Below, piece after piece: positions 45,730 through 53,785 of a DNA stretch of 64,000 bases. The DNA lies in NCBI RefSeq assembly GCF_016623495.1, contig NZ_JAEHHL010000005.1, forward strand, positions 95,676 to 159,675. The letters run 5' to 3'. The notes below the pieces were generated by a model. The model did not search any database and was not told where the DNA came from. It saw nothing but the letters and a program-made list of their open reading frames with translations. Position 1 is the stretch's first letter. Every line of letters starts with the position of its first letter. A program made the position numbers and the translations under genes. The stretch is from Thermohalobaculum xanthum. Lineage in GTDB: Bacteria > Pseudomonadota > Alphaproteobacteria > Rhodobacterales > Rhodobacteraceae.

Positions 45730-46521
45730 ATGAAACGGATCGGGCATGTCTATCTGGTCGGCGCAGGGCCGGGCGCGGTCGATCTTCTGACCCTGCGCGC
45801 GGCGCGCGTGATCGGCGCGGCCGAAGTCCTGGTGCATGACCGGCTGGTCTCGCCCGAGATCCTCGCTCTCGCGCCGCCGTCCGCGCGGCTGGTGCCGGTC
45901 GGCAAGGCGCCACGCAACCATCCCGTGCCGCAGGAGAAGATCAACCGGATGCTGGTCGACCTGGCCCTCGAGGGCCGCATGGTGGTGCGGCTCAAGGGCG
46001 GCGATCCCTACATCTTCGGCCGTGGCTCGGAAGAGGCGGCGGAACTGCAGGCCGAGGGCATTCCCTTCGAGGTGGTGCCGGGCATCACCGCCGCGCAGGG
46101 CGCGGCTGCGGCGACCGGCGTCTCGCTCACCCATCGAGGTCTTGCCAGCGGCGTGCGCTACGTCACGGGACACTGCCGCGCCGACCGGCCGCTTGAGCTT
46201 GACTGGCAGGGGCTTGCGGATCCCGACACGACGCTGGTCGTCTACATGGGGGCTGCCAACATCGCCCAGATCGCCGGACGGCTGCTGGCGCATGGCCTGC
46301 CGGCCGAGACGCCGGCGATGGCCATTTCTAACGCGACGACGCCGCGCGAGCGCCGGCTGGTCTCACGACTCGACCGGCTTGCGAGCGACGCCGCGGGCGC
46401 GCGCCTCGACGGGCCCGTTCTGTTCGTGATCGGCCGCGTGGTCTGGCTCTATCGCGAGGTGCCCGCGGACCTGGTGGCGCAGCTTGCCGCCAGGATGCCG
46501 GACGAGGCCGCCCATGCCTGA
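45730..46521 (+). CDS. nirE: NirE, uroporphyrinogen-III C-methyltransferase
   Basis: A 263-residue SAM-dependent methyltransferase of the CobA/SUMT family that makes precorrin-2, the first committed step of heme d1 synthesis. Motifs are YLVGAGPGAVDLLTLRAARVI at the N terminus, the VLVHDRLVS loop, LKGGDPYIFGRGSEE near residue 95 and the TGVSLTHRG segment. It follows nirS after a hairpin. Its last bases overlap nirC by eight. Confidence 0.95.
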   Translation: MKRIGHVYLVGAGPGAVDLLTLRAARVIGAAEVLVHDRLVSPEILALAPPSARLVPVGKAPRNHPVPQEKINRMLVDLALEGRMVVRLKGGDPYIFGRGSEEAAELQAEGIPFEVVPGITAAQGAAAATGVSLTHRGLASGVRYVTGHCRADRPLELDWQGLADPDTTLVVYMGAANIAQIAGRLLAHGLPAETPAMAISNATTPRERRLVSRLDRLASDAAGARLDGPVLFVIGRVVWLYREVPADLVAQLAARMPDEAAHA

Positions 46522-46843
46522 CCGGAGGCTCGTGGCGCTGGTCCTGGCCTCGGCCCTGGCGTTGCCGGCGGGGGCCGGCGGCGGCGAGGTGACCGATGAC
46601 CGGGCGCAGGCGCTCGAGCGGCTGGTGGTGCAGGATTGCGGCTCGTGCCACGGGCTGACCCTGAAGGGAGGGCTCGGGCCCGACATCCGGGCCGAGACGC
46701 TTGCCGGCACTGAACCCGAGAGCCTTGCCGCCATCATTCTCGATGGCGTGCCGGGGACGGCGATGCCGCCCTGGCGCCCGCTGATTTCCGAGGAGGACGC
46801 CCGATGGATCGCAGAGTACCTGCTCGCAACCCCGGCGCAGTGA
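46514..46843 (+). CDS. nirC: NirC, monoheme cytochrome c
   Basis: A 109-residue periplasmic cytochrome c55x-type protein with a Sec signal (LVALVLASALALPAGAGG), the heme site DCGSCHGLTLKGGLGP near residue 40 and a C-terminal PWRPLISEEDARWIAEYLL helix. NirC can donate electrons to NirS and may assist maturation. It overlaps nirE at its start and nirF at its end, in line with the compact nir operon. Confidence 0.93.
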   Translation: MPDRRLVALVLASALALPAGAGGGEVTDDRAQALERLVVQDCGSCHGLTLKGGLGPDIRAETLAGTEPESLAAIILDGVPGTAMPPWRPLISEEDARWIAEYLLATPAQ

Positions 46844-48012
46844 CCCGCCGCACCCTGCTGGGCGCCGTGGCGGTCGCGCCCGCGGCTGCGATCGCCGCGC
46901 CCGCGATTGCGGCGCAGCCCTGCGTGCCGCGCGGCACCGGGGCGATGGGCGTGGTGGTCGAGCGCGCGAGCGGCGCGCTGCTGGTCGTCGACCAGATCGG
47001 GCGGTCGGCGGTCGCGCGGGTTACGGGGCTTGGCGACCTGTCGCATGCCTCGGTCGTCTTTTCGCCCGACGAGCGCTTCGCCTATGTGTTCGGGCGCGAT
47101 GGCGGGCTCAGCAAGGTCGACATCGTCGAGGCGCGGATTGCCGCGCGCGTGGTCCAGGCGGGCAATGCCATTGGCGGCGCGATCTCGGATGACGGGCGGC
47201 TGGTCGCGGTCTCGAACTACGAACCCGGCGGGGTGCGGGTGTTCGACGCCGACACGCTCGACCCGGTCGCCGACATTCCCACGGGCTCGAAGACCATCGG
47301 ACTGGTGGACGCGCCGGGGCGGCGCTTCGTCTTCACGCTGTGGGACGCGGGCGAGACCTGGATCGCGGATTTCGCGGTCGGCGCGCCGGCCATCACGCGC
47401 GTCGGGGGGATCGGCCGCAACCCGTATGACGCCCTGATCACCGGCGACGGTCGGCGTTACATCGCCGGGCTGTTCGGCGAGGACGGGCTGACGGCGCTCG
47501 ACCTGTGGCAGGACCCGCCACAGCCGCGCCGCATCCTGGCCGGCTATGGCCGCGGCGAGGACCCGCTTCCGGTCTACAAGATGCCGCATCTCGAGGGCTG
47601 GGCCCTGGCGGGCGATCGCTTCGTTCTGCCCGCGGTGGGCCGGCACGAGGTGCTTTGGGTCGATGCGCGCACGCTTCAGGAAGCCGGACGCACGCAGACC
47701 CACGGCCAGCCGGTCTTCGCGGTCGCGAGGCCCGACGGGCGGCAGGTCTGGGTCAATTTCGCCCATCCGCTGAACGACACGGTGCAGGTGATCGACACGC
47801 CCTCGGGCGAGGTGGTCCATACCCTCACGCCGGGGCCCGCCGTCCTGCACATGGAGTTCACGCCCCGCGGCCACGAGGTCTGGATCTCGGTCCGCGACGC
47901 GGGTCGCATCGACATCCACGACGCGCGCAGCTTCGAGAAACGCGCCGAGATCGCGGCCGAGAGCCCGTCAGGCATCTTCTTCACCGCGCGCGCACACCGG
48001 ACGGGGCTCTGA
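46804..48012 (+). CDS. nirF: NirF, heme d1 biosynthesis propeller protein
   Basis: A 402-residue protein related to the d1 propeller of NirS. It has a Tat/Sec-like leader (TRRTLLGAVAVAPAAAIAAPAIAA) and repeats such as VSNYEPGGVRVFDADTL and NYEPGG/FSPDERFAYVF. NirF is required for late heme d1 formation and is described as a dehydrogenase acting after NirJ. The ATG at 46804 has AGGAGG seven bases upstream and overlaps nirC by 40 bases; a GTG at 46840 overlapping the nirC stop is the alternative. Confidence 0.94.
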   Translation: MDRRVPARNPGAVTRRTLLGAVAVAPAAAIAAPAIAAQPCVPRGTGAMGVVVERASGALLVVDQIGRSAVARVTGLGDLSHASVVFSPDERFAYVFGRDGGLSKVDIVEARIAARVVQAGNAIGGAISDDGRLVAVSNYEPGGVRVFDADTLDPVADIPTGSKTIGLVDAPGRRFVFTLWDAGETWIADFAVGAPAITRVGGIGRNPYDALITGDGRRYIAGLFGEDGLTALDLWQDPPQPRRILAGYGRGEDPLPVYKMPHLEGWALAGDRFVLPAVGRHEVLWVDARTLQEAGRTQTHGQPVFAVARPDGRQVWVNFAHPLNDTVQVIDTPSGEVVHTLTPGPAVLHMEFTPRGHEVWISVRDAGRIDIHDARSFEKRAEIAAESPSGIFFTARAHRTGL

Positions 48013-48015
48013 GCC

Positions 48016-49026
48016 ATGACGCTGTCGCTCGATCCGCGCGACCATGCCCTGCTGAACGACTGGCAGCGCGACCTGCCGCTCGAGCCCCGGCCCTTCGCCC
48101 GGATCGGCGCGGCGACCGGCATGAGCGAGAGCGAGGTTCTGTCCCGGCTGCAGCGCCTGAATGCGGCCGGGGCGATCAGCCGCGTCGGCGGCACCTTCCG
48201 GCCGAACACCGCGGGCGCGAGCACGCTGGCCGCGGTCGCCGCGCCCGACTGGCGCATCGACGAGGTGGCCGAGGCGATCGGTCGGCTCGAAGGGGTCAAC
48301 CACTCCTACCTGCGCGAGCACGCCTATAACCTGTGGTTCGTCGCGACCGGGCCCGACCGCGCCCATGTCGACGCGACGCTTGCGCGGGTGCGGTCCGAGA
48401 CCGGGCTGGGCGTGCTCGACCTGCCGCTGGTGCGGCCATTCAACGTCGATCTCGGTTTCTCGCTCGACGCGCAGAAGGCCGCGCCCGCGCCGCGGCGCGT
48501 GGCGGACGGGTTCGTGCTGGAGGCCGGCGACGCCGAGATCCTCCAGGCGCTGTCCGAGGGGCTCGCGATCGAGCCTGCCCCCTTCGCCGAGCTTGCCGCG
48601 CGCCTCGGCCGCGACGAGGACGCGGTGATCGCGCGCATCGCGGCGCTGTCGGCGGCCGGGGTGCTCTCGCGCCTTGGCGTCATCGTGCGCCACCGCGCGC
48701 TGGGCTGGCGGTCCAACGCCATGGTCGTGTGGCAGGTGCCCGAGGCCGACATCCCGCGCGCGGGTCCGGCGCTGGCGGCGACGCCGGGCGTTACGCTGTG
48801 CTACCAGCGCCGGACGGTCGAGGGCGTCTGGCCCTACTCGCTCTATTGCATGATCCATGCCCGCAGCCGCGCCGAGGCGATCGCCACGCTCGAGCGCGCC
48901 GCCGTGGCTGCCGGGCTCGAGCAGACACCGCACGAGGTCCTTTTCAGCCTGCGCTGCTTCAAGCAGACCGGCGCACTGATCGCGCGCGGCAGCGCCGCCA
49001 GCCACAGCAGGGGAGACGCCGCATGA
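48016..49026 (+). CDS. nirDL: NirDL, fused siroheme decarboxylase subunit pair
   Basis: A 336-residue fusion of two Lrp/AsnC-like siroheme decarboxylase units. The first spans about residues 1-155 (LNDWQRDLPLEPRPFARIG, then HSYLREHAYNLWFVATG). The second starts near residue 165 (ILQALSEGLAIEPAPFAELAARLG, then GVTLCYQRRTVEGVWPYSLYCMIHAR). Together with NirG and NirH it converts siroheme to 12,18-didecarboxysiroheme. HTH regions look regulatory but members of this group are enzymes. It ends in an ATGA overlap with nirG. Confidence 0.93.
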   Translation: MTLSLDPRDHALLNDWQRDLPLEPRPFARIGAATGMSESEVLSRLQRLNAAGAISRVGGTFRPNTAGASTLAAVAAPDWRIDEVAEAIGRLEGVNHSYLREHAYNLWFVATGPDRAHVDATLARVRSETGLGVLDLPLVRPFNVDLGFSLDAQKAAPAPRRVADGFVLEAGDAEILQALSEGLAIEPAPFAELAARLGRDEDAVIARIAALSAAGVLSRLGVIVRHRALGWRSNAMVVWQVPEADIPRAGPALAATPGVTLCYQRRTVEGVWPYSLYCMIHARSRAEAIATLERAAVAAGLEQTPHEVLFSLRCFKQTGALIARGSAASHSRGDAA

Positions 49027-49496
49027 GCCGCAGGCCGACCGAGCCGCTCGACCTCGACGCCACCGACCGGCGCATCCTGAACGCGCTGCAGGAGGGCTTT
49101 CCGCTGTCGCCGCGACCGTTCGCCGAGGTCGGCGAGGCGATCGGGCTGGGCGAGGAGGAACTGATCGCGCGCCTCGACCGGCTGAGTAGCGCCGGCGCCG
49201 TGACCCGTTTCGGCCCGTTCTTCGACGCCGCGGCGATGGGCGGGGCGTTCTGCCTCTGTGCCATGGCCGTGCCGGCCGCGCGCTTCGACGAGGTCGTGAC
49301 CAAAGTCAATGCGCACCCGCAGGTCGCGCATAACTATGAGCGCATGCACCGGCTCAACATGTGGTTCGTGCTGGCGACCGAGACGCCCGAGGGGATCACC
49401 GAGACGGCGCGCCGGATCGAGGAGGAAACGGGGATTGCCGTCCTGCTCTTTCCGAAGCTCGAAGAGTTCTTCATCGGCTTCCGGGTGGCGGCATGA
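49023..49496 (+). CDS. nirG: NirG, siroheme decarboxylase subunit
   Basis: A 157-residue Lrp/AsnC-like protein. The N-terminal HTH-like half reads [33 protein letters not shown]. The C-terminal half includes [22 protein letters not shown], where the conserved His and Tyr/Arg residues contribute to decarboxylation. It acts with NirDL and NirH. ATGA overlaps join it to nirDL and nirH. Confidence 0.93.
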   Translation: MSRRPTEPLDLDATDRRILNALQEGFPLSPRPFAEVGEAIGLGEEELIARLDRLSSAGAVTRFGPFFDAAAMGGAFCLCAMAVPAARFDEVVTKVNAHPQVAHNYERMHRLNMWFVLATETPEGITETARRIEEETGIAVLLFPKLEEFFIGFRVAA

Positions 49497-49984
49497 GCAT
49501 CGACGCGACAGACCGGCGGATCATCGCGGCGACCGAGGCGGGGCTGCCGCTGGTCGCCGCGCCCTATGCCGAGATCGCCCGGCGCCTCGACCTGAGCGAA
49601 TCGGAGGTGATCGACCGGCTTTCCGCGATGCAGGCGCGCGGCGTGGTGCGGCGCATCGCGATCGCGCCCAATCACTACGCCCTGGGCCTTGCGGCCAACG
49701 GCATGACGGTCTGGGACGTCGACGATGCCGTGGCGAGCGGGCTTGGCGCGCGGGTCGGCGCGCTCGATTTCGTCACGCATTGCTACCTGCGCCCGCGCGC
49801 GCGGCCCGACTGGCCCTACAACCTCTTTGCCATGGCGCATGGCCGCGACCGCGCCGAGGTCGAGGAGAAGCGCGCGGTGATCCGCGAGTTGCTGGGGCCC
49901 GCCTGCCGGGCCGACGACGTGCTCTATTCCACCCGTATCCTCAAGAAGACCGGGCTGAGGCTGGCCCGCAAGGGAGGGCAGTGA
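49493..49984 (+). CDS. nirH: NirH, siroheme decarboxylase subunit
   Basis: A 163-residue member of the same family as NirDL and NirG. It starts [33 protein letters not shown] and carries the family segments [14 protein letters not shown] and [25 protein letters not shown], then a C-terminal [13 protein letters not shown]. Its stop overlaps the nirJ start by one base (TGATG). Confidence 0.93.
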   Translation: MSIDATDRRIIAATEAGLPLVAAPYAEIARRLDLSESEVIDRLSAMQARGVVRRIAIAPNHYALGLAANGMTVWDVDDAVASGLGARVGALDFVTHCYLRPRARPDWPYNLFAMAHGRDRAEVEEKRAVIRELLGPACRADDVLYSTRILKKTGLRLARKGGQ

Positions 49985-51195
49985 TGTTCCGTCTCTCGCA
50001 ATACATGCGCGAACTGGTCGAGCCGACGCCGGTGCGCCACCGCCGCGGCGAGGTGCATCCCGTGGTCATCTGGAACCTCACGCGGCGGTGCAACCTGCGC
50101 TGCCGGCATTGCTATACCACCTCGGCCGATGTCGAGTTCCCCGGCGAGCTCACGCACGAGGAGGCGATGGCGGTGCTCGATGATCTGGACGGGTTCCGGA
50201 TCCCGGCGCTGATCCTGTCGGGCGGCGAGCCGCTCGCGCGGCGCGATTTCTTCGAGATCGCCGAGCGCGCTCGCCAGATCAACCTCCATCACCTGGCGCT
50301 TTCGACCAATGGCACCGGGCTGATCGGCGAGACGGCCGACCGCATCGCCGCGATCGGCTTCGACTATGTCGGCATCAGCCTCGACGGCATCGGGCGCACC
50401 AACGACTGGTTCCGCGGGCGCGCGGGCGCCTTCGACCTGGCGCTGGCCGGCGTCCGGGCCTGCAAGGCGCGGGGCATCAAGGTCGGCCTGCGCTTCACCC
50501 TGACCGCCGACAACGCCGCGCAGTTGCCCGAGCTCCTGTCGCTGTGCGATGCCGAGGGGATCGACAAGTTCTACCTCTCGCACCTGGTCTATGCCGGGCG
50601 GGGCGACAAGCACCGGGGCGAGGACGCCGACCGGCGGCGCACGCGCTGGGCGATGGACCTGCTGATCGACCGCGCCTGGGTCGCGGCCGCCGAGGGCCAG
50701 CCGCTCGAGATCGTCACCGGCAACAACGACGCCGACGCGGTCTATTTCCTGCGCTGGGTCGAGGCGCATTTCCCGGCCGAGAAGGTCGCGCATCTGTGCA
50801 ACCACCTGCAGGCCTGGGGCGGCAACAGCTCGGGCGTCGGCGTCGCCAACATCGATCCGCAGGGCAACGTCCATCCGGACACCTACTGGTCGGACTACAC
50901 CATCGGCAATGTGCGCGACGCGCCCTTCTCGGCGCACTGGACCGGGCCGGACCCGATGCTGGCCGAGCTGCGCAAGCGCCCGCGCCCGCTCAAGGGACGG
51001 TGCGGAGACTGCGCCCACCGCGCGGTCTGCGGCGGCAACACCCGCATCCGCGCGCTGCAGCTGACCGGCGACCCCTGGGCCGAGGACCCGGCCTGCTATC
51101 TCGACGACGCCGAGATCGGGGTCGAGCCCGCGCCGCGCCTCGAAGTCACGCCGTTCCGGGGGAAGAGCCATGATCCGGCGCATCGCTTCCACTAG
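49984..51195 (+). CDS. nirJ: NirJ, radical SAM heme d1 biosynthesis protein
   Basis: A 403-residue radical SAM enzyme with the cluster motif CNLRCRHCY near residue 36 and [16 protein letters not shown] as the SAM-binding GGE strand. A C-terminal SPASM-like cysteine region includes [15 protein letters not shown] and further cysteines. NirJ removes propionate side chains from didecarboxysiroheme on the way to d1. The 3' end overlaps nirN by 26 bases. Confidence 0.96.
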   Translation: MFRLSQYMRELVEPTPVRHRRGEVHPVVIWNLTRRCNLRCRHCYTTSADVEFPGELTHEEAMAVLDDLDGFRIPALILSGGEPLARRDFFEIAERARQINLHHLALSTNGTGLIGETADRIAAIGFDYVGISLDGIGRTNDWFRGRAGAFDLALAGVRACKARGIKVGLRFTLTADNAAQLPELLSLCDAEGIDKFYLSHLVYAGRGDKHRGEDADRRRTRWAMDLLIDRAWVAAAEGQPLEIVTGNNDADAVYFLRWVEAHFPAEKVAHLCNHLQAWGGNSSGVGVANIDPQGNVHPDTYWSDYTIGNVRDAPFSAHWTGPDPMLAELRKRPRPLKGRCGDCAHRAVCGGNTRIRALQLTGDPWAEDPACYLDDAEIGVEPAPRLEVTPFRGKSHDPAHRFH

Positions 51196-52729
51196 CCTCG
51201 CGCTGGCGCTTGCATTGGGGGCCGGGTTTGCGGGGGCCGAGGAGCCCTCCGCGCTCTATTCCCGGCATTGTGCCGCCTGCCATGGCGAGGGGCGTCTTGG
51301 CGGCACCGGGCCCGCGCTGATCCCCGAGACGCTGGGACGGATGCGCGGGCCCGACCTCGAAACCGTGATCGGCCAGGGTCGCGCCGCGACGCAGATGCCG
51401 GCCTTCGGCGCCGAGATCGCGCCCGCCCAGATCGCCGCGCTGGCCGAGTGGCTGCGAACGCCGCTGGCCGAGATCCCCGCGTGGGGGCCGGCCGAGATCG
51501 CGGCGAGCAGGACGCTTGACCCCGGCTACAGCCCGGCCGCCGCGCCGGTCTTCGAGGCCGACCCGATGAACCTGTTCCTGGTGGTCGAGACCGGCGACCA
51601 CCATGTCAGCGTGCTCGACGGCGACAGCTTCGAGCGCCTCGACCGCTTCGCCACGCCCTTCGCGGTGCATGGCGGGCCCAAGTTCGCACCCGACGGGCGC
51701 TTCGTCTTCATCATGTCGCGCGACGGCTGGGTGCAGAAATACGATCTGTGGAGCCTTGCCGAGGTCGGCCGCGTGCGCGCCGGGCTCAACAGCCGCAACA
51801 TCGCGATATCGGCCGATGGCAAGCACCTGGCGGTGGCGAACTACCTTCCGGCGACGCTGACGATCCTGTCGACGGCCGATCTCTCGGTCGAGAAGGTGTT
51901 CGAGGTCACGGGCAAGGACGGCGCGCCCTCGCGGGTCTCGGCCGTCTACCAGGCGCCGCAGCGCGACAGCTTCATCCTGGCCCTCAAGGACGCCCCCGAG
52001 ATCTGGGAGGTCGCGACCGATCCGAACGCGCCGCCGGTCTACGAGGGCTTCGTGCACAGCCGCGAGAAGGGGATGGTCGAGGGGCTCCCATCCTCGGAGG
52101 GCCTGTTCGCGCGGCGCCGGATCATGGTGTCCGAGCCGCTCGACGATTTCTTCTTCGCGCCCGATTACCGCAACCTCGTCGGCGCCTCGCGCGACGGCGC
52201 GCGCGGGGTTGTCGTCAACCTCACGGTGGGGCGCGAGATCGCGGAGCTTCCGCTGCCCGGGATGCCGCATCTGGGCTCGGGTATCTCATGGCTGCGCGAC
52301 GGCAAGCGCGTGATGGCCACCCCGCACCTGAAGGAGGCGCGGCTCTCGGTCATCGACATCGACGGCTGGGAGGTGATCGCGACCGTCGAGACGCTGGGGC
52401 CGGGCTTCTTCCTTAGAAGTCACGAGAATTCGCCCTATGTCTGGGCGGATGTGTTCTTCGGGCCGAACCGCGACGCGATGCATGTGATCGACAAGCAGAC
52501 GCTGCAGATCGTCGAGACCCTGCGTCCCGTGCCCGGCGCCACGGTCGCCCATGTCGAGTTCGACCGGCAGGGCCGTCACGCGCTGGTCAGCGTCTGGGAG
52601 GACGATGGCGCGGTGATCGTCTATGATGCGGCGACGCTCGAAGAGGTGAAACGACTGCCGATGCGCAAGCCCTCGGGAAAGTACAATGTCTGGAACAAGA
52701 TCACCTTCTCGGACGGGACAAGCCACTGA
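51170..52729 (+). CDS. nirN: NirN, dihydro-heme d1 dehydrogenase
   Basis: A 519-residue periplasmic protein resembling NirS. It has a Sec signal ([18 protein letters not shown]), a heme c site [12 protein letters not shown] near residue 34 and a d1-type propeller ([59 protein letters not shown]). NirN oxidises the dihydro-d1 precursor in the last step of heme d1 synthesis. It is the last of the canonical nir genes and overlaps the CbiX-like gene. Confidence 0.94.
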   Translation: MIRRIASTSLALALALGAGFAGAEEPSALYSRHCAACHGEGRLGGTGPALIPETLGRMRGPDLETVIGQGRAATQMPAFGAEIAPAQIAALAEWLRTPLAEIPAWGPAEIAASRTLDPGYSPAAAPVFEADPMNLFLVVETGDHHVSVLDGDSFERLDRFATPFAVHGGPKFAPDGRFVFIMSRDGWVQKYDLWSLAEVGRVRAGLNSRNIAISADGKHLAVANYLPATLTILSTADLSVEKVFEVTGKDGAPSRVSAVYQAPQRDSFILALKDAPEIWEVATDPNAPPVYEGFVHSREKGMVEGLPSSEGLFARRRIMVSEPLDDFFFAPDYRNLVGASRDGARGVVVNLTVGREIAELPLPGMPHLGSGISWLRDGKRVMATPHLKEARLSVIDIDGWEVIATVETLGPGFFLRSHENSPYVWADVFFGPNRDAMHVIDKQTLQIVETLRPVPGATVAHVEFDRQGRHALVSVWEDDGAVIVYDAATLEEVKRLPMRKPSGKYNVWNKITFSDGTSH

Positions 52730-53459
52730 CGCCGGCGCGGCGCTGATCGTCGCCCATGGCTCGCCCTCGGCGCCCGAGGGACCCGAGGCGGCGATGCGCG
52801 CGCTGGCCGAGCGGGTGGCCGCGCATCTGCCGGGCTGGCGGGTGCAGGGCGCGACCCTGGCCGCGCGCGGCTCGATCGCGGCGGCCGTGGCGGAGCTTGG
52901 CGCGCTGTCGGCCGAGGGGCGCGCGCTGCTGGTTTATCCCCATTTCATGGCGGACGGCTGGTTCGTGAGCGAGGAGGTGCCGCGACGCCTTGCCGCCGCG
53001 GGGGCGGCGCAGGCGCGGGTGCTGGCGCCGCTGGGCCTCGATCCCGCGCTGCCCGAGTTGTGCCTTCGCCGGGCGCGCGACGCCGCCCGGGCGGCTGGGA
53101 TGCCGGAGCGGGAGGCGACGCTGCTGATCGCCGCGCATGGCTCGCCCAGCGATCCGCGGCCGCGGGCAGCGGCCGAGCGCGTGGCCGATGCGGTACGGGC
53201 GGCGCGCGCGTTCCGGGCGGTGCGCACCGGCTTCGTCGACGAGGCCCCGTATCTTGCCGATGCGGCAAGGATCGAGGGCCCCGCGCTTTGCCTGCCGTTC
53301 TTTGCCGGCCGTGCGGGGCATGTCGAGGAGGACCTGCCCGAGGCGCTGGCAGAGGCTTCGTTCGCCGGCCCGGTTCTCGATCCGATTGGCATGGACGACG
53401 AGATCCCGGCGCTGATCGCATCGGCTCTGGCTGCGCGGCAGAAACGGCGCGCGGCATGA
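52686..53459 (+). CDS. CbiX-like sirohydrochlorin chelatase, two tandem domains
   Basis: A 257-residue protein with two copies of the chelatase fold, each opening with the same strand: ALIVAHGSPSAPEGP near residue 18 and LLIAAHGSPSDPRPR near residue 145. The His of each HGS is the metal ligand of CbiX/SirB proteins. Iron insertion into sirohydrochlorin would give siroheme, the substrate of NirDLGH, so it may close the gap between NirE and the decarboxylase. Chelation of cobalt is the alternative. The ATG at 52686 overlaps nirN by 44 bases; no other in-frame start exists before the first motif. Confidence 0.8.
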   Translation: MSGTRSPSRTGQATDAGAALIVAHGSPSAPEGPEAAMRALAERVAAHLPGWRVQGATLAARGSIAAAVAELGALSAEGRALLVYPHFMADGWFVSEEVPRRLAAAGAAQARVLAPLGLDPALPELCLRRARDAARAAGMPEREATLLIAAHGSPSDPRPRAAAERVADAVRAARAFRAVRTGFVDEAPYLADAARIEGPALCLPFFAGRAGHVEEDLPEALAEASFAGPVLDPIGMDDEIPALIASALAARQKRRAA

Positions 53460-53785
53460 GCGCCGCCGCGCAGCGCCATGGCGACGGGGCCGGGGACGGG
53501 GCCGGGGACGGGGCCAGGGACGGGGCCGCGGACGGAGACGGCCGCTGGCCGGTCTGGCGGTTGGCGCTGCTTCTCTACCCCGCCGCGGCAGGCACGGTTG
53601 CGATCAACCTGTTCTTCCTTGGGCTCATGGGCCAGGCGCTGGGGCTCGAGGCGCTGTCGCCGGTCGTCGCGCTGGTCGCGGCGATCCCGCTGGGCGTGCC
53701 CGCGACCTGGTGGGCGGGCAAGCGCCTGCGCCGCCTGATGGACGAGGCCGATGGCCAGCCGCCCGCCGGAGGGCCGCAGCCCTGA
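53456..53785 (+). CDS. Small membrane protein with Gly-Asp-rich N-terminal repeat
   Basis: A 109-residue hypothetical protein, not recognised. The N-terminal 30 residues hold a four-residue repeat (DGAG) encoded by a 12-bp tandem repeat. Two hydrophobic helices follow (LALLLYPAAAGTVAINLFFLGLM and ALSPVVALVAAIPLGVPATWW), then a basic KRLRRLMDEAD tail. It overlaps the chelatase stop (ATGA) and its own stop abuts the metal ATPase start, so it belongs to the same transcript. It may be an accessory subunit of that ATPase. Confidence 0.7.
   Translation: MSAAAQRHGDGAGDGAGDGARDGAADGDGRWPVWRLALLLYPAAAGTVAINLFFLGLMGQALGLEALSPVVALVAAIPLGVPATWWAGKRLRRLMDEADGQPPAGGPQP
53483..53530 (+). repeat. 12-bp in-frame tandem repeat, four units
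   Basis: Units of GACGGGGCCGGG occur four times in a row: two exact, then GACGGGGCCAGG and GACGGGGCCGCG. Because the unit is a multiple of three, copy-number change would lengthen or shorten the N terminus of the small membrane protein by four residues without shifting frame. Confidence 0.9.

Noticed and set aside
46840..48012. GTG start for nirF overlapping the nirC stop
   Set aside because: It is possible, but the ATG at 46804 has a strong AGGAGG at seven bases whereas the GTG has no visible ribosome site.
53060..53785. Longer 241-residue version of the small membrane protein
   Set aside because: The first 130 codons lie inside the chelatase gene in another frame. The ATG at 53456 overlapping the chelatase stop is the natural start.
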